A DNA stretch of 64,000 bases, from the NCBI GenBank assembly GCA_015067315.1, contig SVMR01000007.1, positions 1-64,000 on the forward strand, written 5' to 3'. Each line of letters begins with the position of its first letter. The stretch's first letter is position 1. The position numbers were made by a program, and so were the translations under genes. The DNA comes from Oscillospiraceae bacterium (lineage in GTDB: Bacteria; Bacillota; Clostridia; Oscillospirales; Ruminococcaceae). This document shows, in pieces, positions 23,272 through 31,637 of the stretch. Below the pieces are notes generated by a model. It did no database searches. It was not told the DNA's origin and worked only from the letters and a program-made list of their open reading frames with translations.

Positions 23272-24330
23272 TTCGCACGCAAGTTCCAGAAGTTTATCGA
23301 TAAGTTCGGAATAGCTCATTCCGGTGCTCATGATAAGCTTCGGATACATTGAAATATTGGTGAAACCGGGAAGGGTGTTCGGTTCGTTAAGAACAATTTT
23401 TCCGGAATCGCCGTCAATAAGGAAATCAACTCTGGTAAGACCGGCACAGCCGAGGATTTTATAGGCTTTTTTTGCGGTTTCGCGGATTTCTTCCGCGACG
23501 GAATCTTCAATTCTTGCTTTGATGAAAGTTTCGCTTTCGTCATTGAAATATTTTGCGTCGTAGCTGTAAAATTCATCCGCCGGAACAATTTCTCCCGGTC
23601 CGCCCACAATGAGTTCGTCGTTTCCGAGCACGGCACATTCAACTTCGATGGGGCTCCGCACCGCTTCTTCAATGATGATTTTAACGTCGTGCTCAAAAGC
23701 AAGTTCCATTGCTTCTTTGAGCATTTCGGCGGATTTAACTTTGCTGATGCCGACGGAAGAACCGGCGTTTGCGGGTTTTACGAAAACCGGCCAGCCGAGT
23801 TCGCTTTCAACTTCCTTTTCCGCTTCGGAATAATCGGTATTTCCGCGGAAATAGGTGAGCCATTTTACCTGGGGAATACCTGCGCCTTTAAGAAGGGTAT
23901 GGCAGATGTCCTTATCCATGCAGGCGGCGGAAGAAAGGACTTTGCAGCCAACATAGGGAAGACCCGCGATTTCAAGAAGTCCCTGCATTGTTCCGTCTTC
24001 GCCGTTTTTACCGTGAAGAACCGGATAAACAACGTCGATATAAAGTTCTTCCCAACCGTTTTCGTCTTCTACCATAAGGCCGTGAACGGTTCTGTCCGGG
24101 CAGATAAATGCTTTTTTAAGATTTTCGGTATTTTTATCCCATTCATGGGCGCGGACTTTTTCGATATCGCCGGAATAGAGATACCATTCGCCGGTCTTTG
24201 TGATTCCGATGAGGACGGGGTTATATTTTTCCCTGTCGATGTTTTCGAAAACGCAGGAAACGGAAAGACAGGAAACCTCATATTCGCTTGAAACTCCGCC
24301 GAAAAGCAGAGCGACTGTTTTTTTTGCCAT
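23269..24330 (-). CDS. ddl: D-alanine-D-alanine ligase
   Basis: A 353-aa ATP-grasp enzyme. Conserved stretches: LLFGGVSSEYEVS (about residues 8-20), YPVLHGKNGEDGT, the ATP-binding FVKPANAGSSVGIS, and the metal/phosphate region LNEPNTLPGFTNISMYPK. The HGxxGEDG and NxxPGFT patterns are those of standard Ddl enzymes. ATG 24330 is preceded by AAGAGG, somewhat distant. Its stop codon is formed at the edge of a repeat-borne terminator. Confidence 0.96.
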   Translation of the reverse strand: MAKKTVALLFGGVSSEYEVSCLSVSCVFENIDREKYNPVLIGITKTGEWYLYSGDIEKVRAHEWDKNTENLKKAFICPDRTVHGLMVEDENGWEELYIDVVYPVLHGKNGEDGTMQGLLEIAGLPYVGCKVLSSAACMDKDICHTLLKGAGIPQVKWLTYFRGNTDYSEAEKEVESELGWPVFVKPANAGSSVGISKVKSAEMLKEAMELAFEHDVKIIIEEAVRSPIEVECAVLGNDELIVGGPGEIVPADEFYSYDAKYFNDESETFIKARIEDSVAEEIRETAKKAYKILGCAGLTRVDFLIDGDSGKIVLNEPNTLPGFTNISMYPKLIMSTGMSYSELIDKLLELACE

Positions 24331-24399
24331 TTTTATATAAAACCTCTTTTCGAGTTTTAATTCAAAGGTTTTCCGAAAAAACGGAAGCAACGATCTTTT

Positions 24400-24578
24400 G
24401 GTGTCCGCCGCTCCGCGGCGGACATACTGAAAGTATAAAACAAACCTCTTTTCGGTTTATAATCGGTTTTAACGGAACGGTCAAGACCGTTCCCTACGGT
24501 TCGGATTGGTCAATAAAAGCCCCTCATCCGCCTTTCGCCTTCGGCGAAATTCACCTTCCACCAAGGGAAGGCTTTTTA
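24400..24578. repeat. Dispersed palindromic repeat block 7, reaching into the DUF4364 stop codon
   Basis: GTCCGCCG-CTC-CGGCGGAC hairpin, GGAACGGTCAAGACCGTTCC palindrome, a TTCGCCTTCGGCGAA hairpin and CCTTCCACCAAGGGAAGG followed by TTTTTA. The TTA is the stop codon of the next gene on the minus strand. Confidence 0.8.
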
Positions 24579-25133
24579 AAATTCCCCTGCAAGGGTTTCA
24601 AGAACACCCATATAAGCTCCGGCGGGGTCGCCGAGGAATTTTTCCTTTACCGCAAGGGCCTGTTCCCTGGTCGGCATGAAAAGGGAAAGATCCATAAGAT
24701 CCGTTCCGATATCGGTTACGCGGATATGGATCATATATCCGTCCTCGGTTTTTGTGATTGTAACAAGGTTTTCCTTTTCTATGCGGCGGCGCTGGATAAT
24801 ATTCTTCGAATTTTCAAGCGATTTTTCCCTTACCGAAAGGGGAAGATCGTTTTCAAGGGATTTTGCAACGGTTTTTCCTTTTTCGGTAACGGTATATTCG
24901 TTTATTCCGGAATCGGTTTTGAACGCAACGACGCATCCGCTTTCCCGCAGTTCCGAAAGAGCATCCGCAAATTCAAAATAGTTTGCCGCTCCGTCGGAAA
25001 GAATAGCCTCTGTCATTTCGTCAAAACCCATGGGCTCGCCGAGTTCGGAAAGGATATGGCAGATAAGGATTCTTATTTCTCTTCCGTCCGTAAGTCCGCC
25101 GGGACGGATTCCCGCGGTAAAAGTTTCTTCCAT
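24576..25133 (-). CDS. DUF4364 family protein (winged-helix-like)
   Basis: A 185-aa protein with an N-terminal winged-helix arrangement (REIRILICHILSELGEPMGFDEMTEAIL in segments; SELRESGCV; YTVTEKGKTV). A mixed C-terminal part follows (about 100-180). This matches DUF4364, found widely in Clostridia and thought to act in regulation. Start ATG 25133 has GGAGAGG 5 nt upstream; an ATG at 25151 overlapping the thpR stop (ATGA) is the alternative. Partner and target unknown. Confidence 0.75.
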   Translation of the reverse strand: MEETFTAGIRPGGLTDGREIRILICHILSELGEPMGFDEMTEAILSDGAANYFEFADALSELRESGCVVAFKTDSGINEYTVTEKGKTVAKSLENDLPLSVREKSLENSKNIIQRRRIEKENLVTITKTEDGYMIHIRVTDIGTDLMDLSLFMPTREQALAVKEKFLGDPAGAYMGVLETLAGEF

Positions 25134-25147
25134 TTTTCCCTCTCCGT

Positions 25148-25666
25148 TCATAAAAGTTTTTTGGAATAAATTTCGGTATATTTCAAAACGCCTTCAATAC
25201 GTTCCGATTTCATAAGGCTTATGCGGTTTGCTGAAACCGCCTTTTCCGGAAGAAGTTTTTCGGTTTCCTCCGCCGAAAAATCCTCCCCGGGTCTGAATTT
25301 TCTTGCAAGGGTTATATGGGGAACAAATTCCCGCTCCTCAGGTTCAAAACCGAGATTTTTGAGCTTTTCAAAAACCTCTTTCCGGAGATTTTGGAGTTTT
25401 TCGTTTTCCTCGGTTCCCGCCCAGAAAATTCCTTTTTCAAAGGTTCCCATTCCGGAAATTTTAAATTCAAAAGCCGGAAATTCGATTTTTGAAAGGGCGG
25501 ATCTGATTTCATCTTCCCTTTCCGTTTCGCCGATGAAAACAAGGGTAAGATGAAGATTTTCCTTTGCGGAAAAATTCCCTCCGGAAGAATTTTCCGCCGC
25601 TTTTCCGGCGGCAAAAAGGGCGTTTTTTGTTTCATCATCAAAACACAAAGCGGTAAAAAGCCTCAT
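25148..25666 (-). CDS. thpR: RNA 2',3'-cyclic phosphodiesterase (ThpR / 2'-5' RNA ligase family)
   Basis: A 172-aa two-histidine phosphoesterase. Both active-site motifs are present, HLTL (about 40-43) and HITL (about 123-126), with the usual spacing. It opens cyclic 2',3'-phosphates on RNA ends; its cellular substrate is uncertain. ATG 25666 follows GGAGG at 6 nt. It shares orientation with DUF4364 downstream and psuG upstream, the latter behind a 13-bp hairpin. Confidence 0.9.
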   Translation of the reverse strand: MRLFTALCFDDETKNALFAAGKAAENSSGGNFSAKENLHLTLVFIGETEREDEIRSALSKIEFPAFEFKISGMGTFEKGIFWAGTEENEKLQNLRKEVFEKLKNLGFEPEEREFVPHITLARKFRPGEDFSAEETEKLLPEKAVSANRISLMKSERIEGVLKYTEIYSKKLL

Positions 25667-25690
25667 TTTTGCCTCCGTTAAAACCCACAA

Positions 25691-25722
25691 ACGGAGGGAC
25701 TTTCAGAAAAAAGTCCCTCCGT
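25691..25722 (-). terminator. Hairpin between psuG fusion and thpR
   Basis: A 13-bp perfect stem ACGGAGGGACTTT with its complement and a 6-nt loop. The U-tract on the minus strand is poor (TTTGTGGG), so it may be a leaky terminator or an mRNA-end stabiliser. Confidence 0.7.
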
Positions 25723-25737
25723 AAGGAATATTCTTTA

Positions 25738-27684
25738 TCAGTCGGTTTTTACGCATTTATGCGGAATTTCGTGCTTCTGGAAAAGCTGTCCGCATCTGGT
25801 GCATTTCCATGCCCAGGGATGTTCGCCGGTGAATTCAAGCGGACCTTTGCAGTCAACATATTCCGGTTCGGCGGCTTTTGCCTCTTCCTTATGTTTCTGT
25901 TCGCCTGCCGCTTCGGCAAGGCGCTGTTTTCTTTCTTCGGCGCGTTTGCGGTAAAATTCCGGGTCATAGGCGGTCATTCCTTCGGAATCGGTTTCGGGTT
26001 TGACCTGGTTATCCGGTTTGCGTTTCTGTTCATGTACCGGAGGAACGTATTCGGTTACGGTATATTCTTCCTCTTCTTCCGGTTCTTCCGCCGGGGCGGG
26101 AGCAGGTTCTTCTTCAGCAGCCTCTTCGGTTTCTTCGGGAATTTTTTCCTCAACGGGTTCTTCGTAAACTTCTTCGACAGTTTCCTCTTCGAAAACAGGT
26201 TCCTCGATTACTTCCTCAACGATTTCTTCCGGTTCTTCAATTACTGGTTCTTCGGCAACGGGTTCCGGAGCTTTTTCGCGTTTCGGAGCAAAGGGATTTA
26301 CCCATTCTTCGTCGGGAATGGATTTATAGGGGTTCGGCGCGGGAACAGGTTCCGGCTGGGGTTCGGGAATAGGTTCCGGGCGAACGGGTTTATAAGGATT
26401 TACGTAAGCGGGAGCAGGCGCAGGAGCAGGAGCAGGCTGCATGGGCGGCTGCTGTGGCATTGCGTAAGGATTCTGCTGATACTGGGGCATCTGCTGGGGC
26501 ATCGCATAAGGATTCTGCTGATACTGAGGCATCTGCTGGGGGTTCTGCTGATACTGCATCTGCTGCTGGGGCATTGCATAGGGATTCATATAGGGGTTCA
26601 TATAAGGATTGGGAGCCATCTGCTGAACAGCGGCAACGCGCTGGGCAATAAGGGTTTCCATTTCGCCTCTGAACGCATTGAGTTCCTCTTTGATGGATTC
26701 CGCGGTGTCGTCGGCGATTTCCGCCCGGAGTTCGTCAAGGCTTGCTTCCTCTTCTTCGCCTTCGGAAAGGGCGGCAAGCTGAACGGCGGTTTTTGCGGCG
26801 AGTTTTGCGTTGTTGTAAACAAGTTCGATATTGGAATCAAGGCTCATTCCGCCGGTCATCTCTTTTACGAGAGTCAGGAGGAAGGGGGTGAGTTCCTTGC
26901 CTTTGATGTTGTTTTCTTCGGCTTTTTTAACGGCGATTTCGATTGCTCTGTCGGCCATGCCTTTGGACATTGCGTATTCCTTCGGAATGGGGTTTCCGAC
27001 AAGCATGCCGCCGTGGATTCCGAGATCGAGTTTTGCTTTGAATGCTGCGGCAAGTTCGTTCGGGGTGTTGATTCTGTAATCAACGCCGAAACCGCTTTCT
27101 CTGCAATAGAATGCGGGGAGTTCGTCGGTTCCGTAACCGATTACCGGAACGCCTTTTGTTTCAAGATATTCAAGGGTAAGACCGATATCAAGGATGGATT
27201 TTGCGCCGGCGCAAACGACCATGACGTCGGTTCTTCCGAGTTCTTCAAGGTCTGCGGAAATATCCATGGTGGTTTCCGCGCCGCGGTGAACGCCGCCGAT
27301 TCCGCCGGTTGCGAAGATTTTGATTCCTGCCATTGCGGCGATGATCATGGTGGAAGCAACGGTTGTTGCGCCGTCCTGCTTCAATGCGGCAAGAAGGGGA
27401 AGGTCGCGGCGGCTTGCCTTTGCGATTTTGGTTCCTTTTTTGCCGAAATATTCAATTTCCTGGTCGGAAAGACCGACTTTGAATTTACCGCCGATTATTG
27501 CAATGGTTGCGGGAACGGCTCCTTCCTTGCGGATGAGTTTTTCAACGTTCCTTGCGGTGTTTACGTTCTGGGGATAGGGCATTCCGTGGCTGATGATTGT
27601 GGATTCAAGAGCAACGACGGGTTTTCCGTTTTCAAGAGCGGATTTAACTTCCGGTGCAATATCAAGATACTTTGCAAGATTCAT
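25738..27684 (-). CDS. psuG: Pseudouridine-5'-phosphate glycosidase fused to a long low-complexity tail and a zinc finger
   Basis: The first about 305 of 648 residues are a complete PsuG: ALESTIISHGMPYP at the start, the catalytic-lysine region KASRRDLP, and VGNPIP. PsuG splits pseudouridine 5'-phosphate into uracil and ribose phosphate. The reading frame then continues without break. Residues about 310-350 are acidic and helical, about 350-430 form a Pro/Gln/Tyr/Met-rich segment with repeats of NPYAMPQQ and MPQYQQ, and about 430-590 are Pro/Glu-rich. The end carries a small C2HC-type finger (CTRCGQLFQKHEIPHKC). Normal PsuG ends near 305. AGGAGG lies 9 nt before the ATG. Confidence 0.9.
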   Translation of the reverse strand: MNLAKYLDIAPEVKSALENGKPVVALESTIISHGMPYPQNVNTARNVEKLIRKEGAVPATIAIIGGKFKVGLSDQEIEYFGKKGTKIAKASRRDLPLLAALKQDGATTVASTMIIAAMAGIKIFATGGIGGVHRGAETTMDISADLEELGRTDVMVVCAGAKSILDIGLTLEYLETKGVPVIGYGTDELPAFYCRESGFGVDYRINTPNELAAAFKAKLDLGIHGGMLVGNPIPKEYAMSKGMADRAIEIAVKKAEENNIKGKELTPFLLTLVKEMTGGMSLDSNIELVYNNAKLAAKTAVQLAALSEGEEEEASLDELRAEIADDTAESIKEELNAFRGEMETLIAQRVAAVQQMAPNPYMNPYMNPYAMPQQQMQYQQNPQQMPQYQQNPYAMPQQMPQYQQNPYAMPQQPPMQPAPAPAPAPAYVNPYKPVRPEPIPEPQPEPVPAPNPYKSIPDEEWVNPFAPKREKAPEPVAEEPVIEEPEEIVEEVIEEPVFEEETVEEVYEEPVEEKIPEETEEAAEEEPAPAPAEEPEEEEEYTVTEYVPPVHEQKRKPDNQVKPETDSEGMTAYDPEFYRKRAEERKQRLAEAAGEQKHKEEAKAAEPEYVDCKGPLEFTGEHPWAWKCTRCGQLFQKHEIPHKCVKTD

Positions 27685-27726
27685 GAAATCTGGCTCCTCC
27701 TTTTTAGGCGAACTTTTACATATAAT

Positions 27727-27755
27727 ATAATAATAAAAATAAAGCGCTTTGTCAA
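27727..27755 (-). promoter_or_regulatory. psuG promoter with cre-like palindrome
   Basis: On the minus strand TTGACA and TATTAT have a 17-bp spacer, which contains the palindrome AAAGCGCTTT (27741-27750). The core fits LacI/CcpA-type operators, although the outer cre bases do not match. It is divergent from the cysK promoter. Confidence 0.6.
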
Positions 27756-27762
27756 ATAATAA

Positions 27763-27791
27763 TTGCGTAAAAGGCGGGAAAAGGGTATAAT
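27763..27791 (+). promoter_or_regulatory. Promoter of cysK
   Basis: TTGCGT and TATAAT with a 17-bp spacer. The leader to cysK (about 120 nt) contains a copy of the CCGTCCCCGACGG-type repeat module (27801-27885). Confidence 0.65.
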
Positions 27792-27800
27792 ATTTTTATT

Positions 27801-27885
27801 CGGCACAATCAGCCGCAGGTACCGCCGTCCCCGACGGTCCGAAAAAAATAAAACGGAATGCTGGGGACAGCGTTCCCTGACTTTG
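27801..27885. repeat. Dispersed repeat block 8 in the cysK leader
   Basis: Contains GCCGTCCCCGACGGTCCG and GGAATGCTGGGGACAGCGTTCC palindromes in short form, related to the GGAACGTCGTCCCCGACGTTCC module elsewhere. Confidence 0.7.
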
Positions 27886-27913
27886 AAAAAAGAATCCGAA
27901 AGGAGATTTTTAT

Positions 27914-28843
27914 ATGAAAATCGCAAAAAATTTCAGCGAACTTATCGGAAACACCCCGATGCTCGAACTTTGCGGGATCGAGGAAGAGCTCGGTCTTGAA
28001 GCAAGGATTTTTGCAAAGCTTGAAGGACTTAATCCCGGCGGAAGCATCAAGGACAGAGTTGCGTGCTCAATGATTGACGAAGCAGAGAAAAACGGCATGC
28101 TCAAGCCGAATTCTTTGATTATAGAACCCACCAGCGGAAACACAGGAATCGGTCTTGCGGCGGTTGCGGCGGAACGCGGTTACCGCTGTATAATCATAAT
28201 GCCCGATACCATGAGCATTGAACGCAGAGCGGTGCTCAAAGCTCTCGGCGCGGAACTTATTCTGATCGACGGCACCCTCGGAATGACCGGATGCATCGCA
28301 AAGGCGAAGGAACTTCTTGAGGAAAACCCCGGTTCCTTTATGCCCGCCCAATTCAAAAACCCGGCAAATCCCCTTGCACATATCCTTACAACCGGTCCCG
28401 AAATGGTCGAACAGATGGACGGAAAAATCGATATTTTTGTTGCCGGAAGCGGAACCGGCGGAACGGTTAGCGGCTGCGGGAAATATCTTAAAGACAATAT
28501 TCCCGGAGTTAAAATCGTTGCGGTCGAACCCGCTGCATCCCCTCTTTTAAGCGGAAAAGGTCCCGCCGCAAAACACAAAATCCAGGGAATCGGACCCAAC
28601 TATATTCCGGATAACGTCGATTTTTCCGTTATCGACGAGGTGATTTCCGTTTCCAACGAGGACGCTTACGAATACGGAAGAATGATTGCCGCAAAGCAGG
28701 GTTATCTTGCGGGGATTTCTTCCGGCGCGGCGCTTTGCGCGGCTGTTGAACTTGCAAAACGCCCGGAAAACAAGGGCAAAAACATCGTTACGATTTTTCC
28801 CGATACCGGAAACCGCTATCTTTCCGGCGATTATCTCGGATAA
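27914..28843 (+). CDS. cysK: Cysteine synthase (O-acetylserine sulfhydrylase)
   Basis: A 309-aa PLP enzyme making cysteine from O-acetylserine and sulfide. The PLP lysine is in NPGGSIKDRVA (about 40-50), the substrate loop is PTSGNTGIGLA, and the phosphate-binding loop is GSGTGGTVSG. The C-terminus ends FPDTGNRYLS, as in CysK. GAAAGGAG precedes the ATG. It stands alone with its own promoter and terminator; no cysE is nearby. Confidence 0.96.
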   Translation: MKIAKNFSELIGNTPMLELCGIEEELGLEARIFAKLEGLNPGGSIKDRVACSMIDEAEKNGMLKPNSLIIEPTSGNTGIGLAAVAAERGYRCIIIMPDTMSIERRAVLKALGAELILIDGTLGMTGCIAKAKELLEENPGSFMPAQFKNPANPLAHILTTGPEMVEQMDGKIDIFVAGSGTGGTVSGCGKYLKDNIPGVKIVAVEPAASPLLSGKGPAAKHKIQGIGPNYIPDNVDFSVIDEVISVSNEDAYEYGRMIAAKQGYLAGISSGAALCAAVELAKRPENKGKNIVTIFPDTGNRYLSGDYLG

Positions 28844-28853
28844 AAAAGCAAAC

Positions 28854-28881
28854 AAAAAAGCACCCGGAGGGGTGCTTTTTT
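28854..28881 (+). terminator. Rho-independent terminator
   Basis: AAAAAAGCACCC, loop GGAG, GGGTGCTTTTTT after cysK. Confidence 0.92.
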
Positions 28882-29235
28882 TAATGCATAATGCAGAATT
28901 ATAAATTGTAACTCCGTAGGGGTGACCCTATGTGGTCGCCCGCAAAAAGGATTCCCGGAGGGCGATAGCCCCCCCTTGCCTAAAGGGGAGAGGGCCACGA
29001 AGTGGCGGGGGATTCCTTCTTAAAACCTTGGTGCTTTTTATAGAAACACCCTTGCGGTCGCCCCTACATTGTTTCAATAAACCTCTACGCGTTACGGTAG
29101 GGAACGTCGTCCCCGACGTTCCGCAAAAACCGTTTCCACCCTTTCGTCTTTTCCGACGGCAAGCCGCCGAAAAATCCACCTCCCCTGATATGGGAGGCTG
29201 AACAGAATCCAGCCCATTTTGACAAGAAGGCCTTT
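28882..29235. repeat. Dispersed palindromic repeat block 9
   Basis: Fills the gap between cysK and the converging glycosyltransferase gene with GCATAATGCAG, GTAGGGGTGACCC..GGTCGCCC, CCCCTTGCCTAAAGGGG, a second partial GGTCGCCCCTAC, GTAGGGAACGTCG/CGACGTTCC and CCTCCCCTGATATGGGAGG modules. Confidence 0.85.
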
Positions 29236-29245
29236 TGCAAAATTT

Positions 29246-30496
29246 TCAGGCGCTTCGTTTTAATTCGGAAACGCTTGTTTTGATTTTATGTTCAATGGGT
29301 TTCCATTCAACTTTTTTAAAAATCGCTGCGACGGAAATGGGGATATAGGTGAACATAAAAAGCGGAAAAGTGAAGGCGTAAAAGATTTTTTTGATTTTTG
29401 AAGTATGGATCTGCTTCCATTCGGAAACCGTTGTAACAGCGCCGATTGCAAAAAGGGTGAGATACATATTGAAAAGCCATTCTCCTGCGGAAGCGATTAT
29501 CGGAAGAAGGCTTTCGCCGGAAAAAACGGCCTGGATAGAGGAGGCAAGATTGATCGCCGCGCAGCTTATTGAAAGAACGACCGCCGGCATTATGTTCATG
29601 GTCATGTCAAAACAGGAAAAATCTCCCCGGAAAATCCCTTTGAAAAGTTCCTTTCCGTATTTTCCGAAAACCTGGAGATAACCCTTTGCCCAGCGGATTC
29701 TCTGGCGCCAGGATTGGCGGAAGGAAACGGGCTGTTCGTCATAAAGAACGGCGTTTTTGCAAAAACCGATTTTTTCTCCCCGGGTTATGTTATGAACGGT
29801 GAATTCAATATCCTCGGTAAGAAGATGAAAAGGCCAACCGCCGCATTTTTCAAGAATTACCCTGCTGAAAAAGAAGCCCGTTCCGGAAACGGCGCAGGAA
29901 TTTCCCAGAAGAAAACGGGAATTGTTGAGATATCTGCTTTCGCGCAGAAACCAAAGGGAATATCCTGCGGAAATCCAGTTGTCGCCGTAGTTTTTTGAAT
30001 TCCGGTAGCCGGTTATGATATTGAATCCGTCGGAAAAAGTTTTGTTCATTTCCTCGATATAGTTTTCCTCAAGAACGTTATCCGCGTCAAAAACAAAAAA
30101 TCCGTCAAAATAATTTTTCGGGTAATCTTCGGAAATATGGGAAAGAAGTTCTTCAAGGGCGTAGCCTTTTCCGATTTTTTCAAGGTTAAAGCGTTTATAA
30201 ACCTTTGCGCCTAAGCTCCGGGCGGTTTTTGCGGTTTCGTCGGTGCAGTTATCCGCAACAACGAAAACCCGGACGTTTTCTTTTCCATAAGTCTGGGAAT
30301 TTATGCTTTTTATAAGTTCGCCGATAACTTTTTCTTCGTTTCTTGCGGAAACAAGAACGGCAAAGCGGTGTTTCTTTTCCGGTTTATGGGGAGGTTCTTT
30401 CCCGAAAAGCGAAACGGGGATATAAAAAAACTGGTACGCATAGCAAAGAAAGAAAATTACGGATATTATAAAGTTGAAAATTACAATAGTTCCCAT
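29246..30496 (-). CDS. Membrane glycosyltransferase family 2, processive type
   Basis: A 416-aa protein. An N-terminal span (about residues 5-25) is followed by a GT-A domain starting VLVSARNEEKVIGELIKSI. The sugar-nucleotide aspartates are in FVFDADN, the base is in LTEDIEF, and the acceptor motif QRIRW follows. C-terminal spans come after that. The DxD, ED and QxxRW set is that of processive enzymes such as cellulose, hyaluronan and poly-GlcNAc synthases. Product unknown. AAGGAG sits 7 nt before ATG 30496. A candidate regulator site lies upstream. Confidence 0.9.
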   Translation of the reverse strand: MGTIVIFNFIISVIFFLCYAYQFFYIPVSLFGKEPPHKPEKKHRFAVLVSARNEEKVIGELIKSINSQTYGKENVRVFVVADNCTDETAKTARSLGAKVYKRFNLEKIGKGYALEELLSHISEDYPKNYFDGFFVFDADNVLEENYIEEMNKTFSDGFNIITGYRNSKNYGDNWISAGYSLWFLRESRYLNNSRFLLGNSCAVSGTGFFFSRVILEKCGGWPFHLLTEDIEFTVHNITRGEKIGFCKNAVLYDEQPVSFRQSWRQRIRWAKGYLQVFGKYGKELFKGIFRGDFSCFDMTMNIMPAVVLSISCAAINLASSIQAVFSGESLLPIIASAGEWLFNMYLTLFAIGAVTTVSEWKQIHTSKIKKIFYAFTFPLFMFTYIPISVAAIFKKVEWKPIEHKIKTSVSELKRSA

Positions 30497-30561
30497 TTTT
30501 TGCTCCTTAAAAAACATTTCTGAATAGATTTTAGAAGAAATATTTTTAAGAAACAATTACA

Positions 30562-30592
30562 TAAAATCTTAAAGTTTTCTTAAGATTTTATT
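30562..30592 (-). promoter_or_regulatory. Candidate regulator site upstream of the glycosyltransferase gene
   Basis: TAAAATCTTAA-N7-TTAAGATTTTA is a perfect 11-bp inverted repeat that also reads as tandem TTAAGA with an 11-bp period. The ATAAAATCTTAAA part is shared with 2344-2366. Confidence 0.45.
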
Positions 30593-30639
30593 AATTTATT
30601 CCGTTTAGGAATAAAAAAGCAGAATTTCAGCGGAAATTT

Positions 30640-30719
30640 ACGGAGGGAACCCGGAGGGCATTGCCTCCCTTGCCTAAAGGGAGGTAAAAAACAGGCGGAG
30701 AATATCCGCCCGGTTTTTA
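30640..30719. repeat. Dispersed repeat block 10, reaching into the proC stop codon
   Basis: CTCCCTTGCCTAAAGGGAG and GGCGGAGAATATCCGCC modules; the following TTTTTA provides the proC stop codon on the minus strand. Confidence 0.8.
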
Positions 30720-31514
30720 TAAATCGAAATTCTTTTCGTATGCGGCGATAACCGCTTCGGTGACCGCGGAACGGAAACCGCCTTTTTCAAGGGCACGCAC
30801 GCCTTGAATCGTTGTTCCGCCGGGGGAACAGACTTCGTCCTTGAGCTGTCCCGGATGCTTTTTGCTTTCAAGAATCAGTTTTGCGGAACCGAGAACCATT
30901 TGCGCCGCAAATTCAACCGCCTGTGCTCTCGGAAGTCCGCAGGCAACCCCGCCGTCTGCCAACGCCTCAACAAAAAGGTCAACGAATGCCGGTCCGCATC
31001 CGGCAACGGAAGCGCCCGCATCCATGAGTTTTTCCGGAAGAAGCGAAAATCTTCCCGCCTCCTTCATTGAACCGAGGAAGAAAGAAACTTCCTCTTCGGA
31101 AACTTCGCCGTTCGGCGCATAGAGGATCATTCCTTCGCCGATTGCGGCGGGAGTGTTCGGCATAATGCGGATAACCGGATAATTTCCGCCGGCGTTTTCA
31201 CAGATCCTTTCGCAGGTGAATGCCGCGAGCATAGAAACAAGAACAAAACGGTCGGTTCTTTTTTTGAGCACCGGAATAATTTCCTCCATTGTATCTTTGA
31301 GCATCTGGGGTTTTACTCCAAGGAAAATATAGTCCGCTTCCGCGGCGACAGTAACGTTGCCGCAAACTTTTCCGCCGGTCTTTTCCGCAAGAGCATCAGC
31401 TTTTTCGCAGATTTTGTCCGAAAGCAGAAGTTCGTTTTTGCTGTTCGATTTTGCGGCGGCAAGAATCAAAGCGCCGCCCATATTTCCGGTTCCGATGAAC
31501 CCGAGTTTTTTCAA
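30717..31514 (-). CDS. proC: Pyrroline-5-carboxylate reductase
   Basis: A 265-aa enzyme catalysing the last step of proline synthesis. It opens with the NADPH-binding pattern GFIGTGNMGGA and carries the C-terminal ProC signature (CSPGGTTIQGVRALE...) within residues about 225-250, plus RIMPNTPAAIGEG. I chose TTG 31514, giving MKKLGFIG, because GGGAGGCG lies 8 nt upstream. The ATG-based frame would add 34 residues not found in ProC. Confidence 0.95.
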   Translation of the reverse strand: MKKLGFIGTGNMGGALILAAAKSNSKNELLLSDKICEKADALAEKTGGKVCGNVTVAAEADYIFLGVKPQMLKDTMEEIIPVLKKRTDRFVLVSMLAAFTCERICENAGGNYPVIRIMPNTPAAIGEGMILYAPNGEVSEEEVSFFLGSMKEAGRFSLLPEKLMDAGASVAGCGPAFVDLFVEALADGGVACGLPRAQAVEFAAQMVLGSAKLILESKKHPGQLKDEVCSPGGTTIQGVRALEKGGFRSAVTEAVIAAYEKNFDL

Positions 31515-31567
31515 AAAAATCGCCTCCCGTGGAATTATGTTTTTATTATAAACCTTTGCGCCAAACC

Positions 31568-31596
31568 TTGCAATATAGCTTTTTTTGATATATAGT
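31568..31596 (+). promoter_or_regulatory. Promoter of the adenosine deaminase gene
   Basis: TTGCAA and TATAGT with a 17-bp spacer, 41 bp before the start codon. Confidence 0.55.
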
Positions 31597-31637
31597 TTAA
31601 TTATAGATAAATTCAAAAATCAGGGAGGATAAAAATT

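Noticed and set aside
25669..27759. 696-codon open frame on the plus strand
   Set aside because: It lies opposite the psuG fusion. Its Phe/Gly-rich sequence is the mirror of Glu/Pro/Lys codons and it has no binding site.
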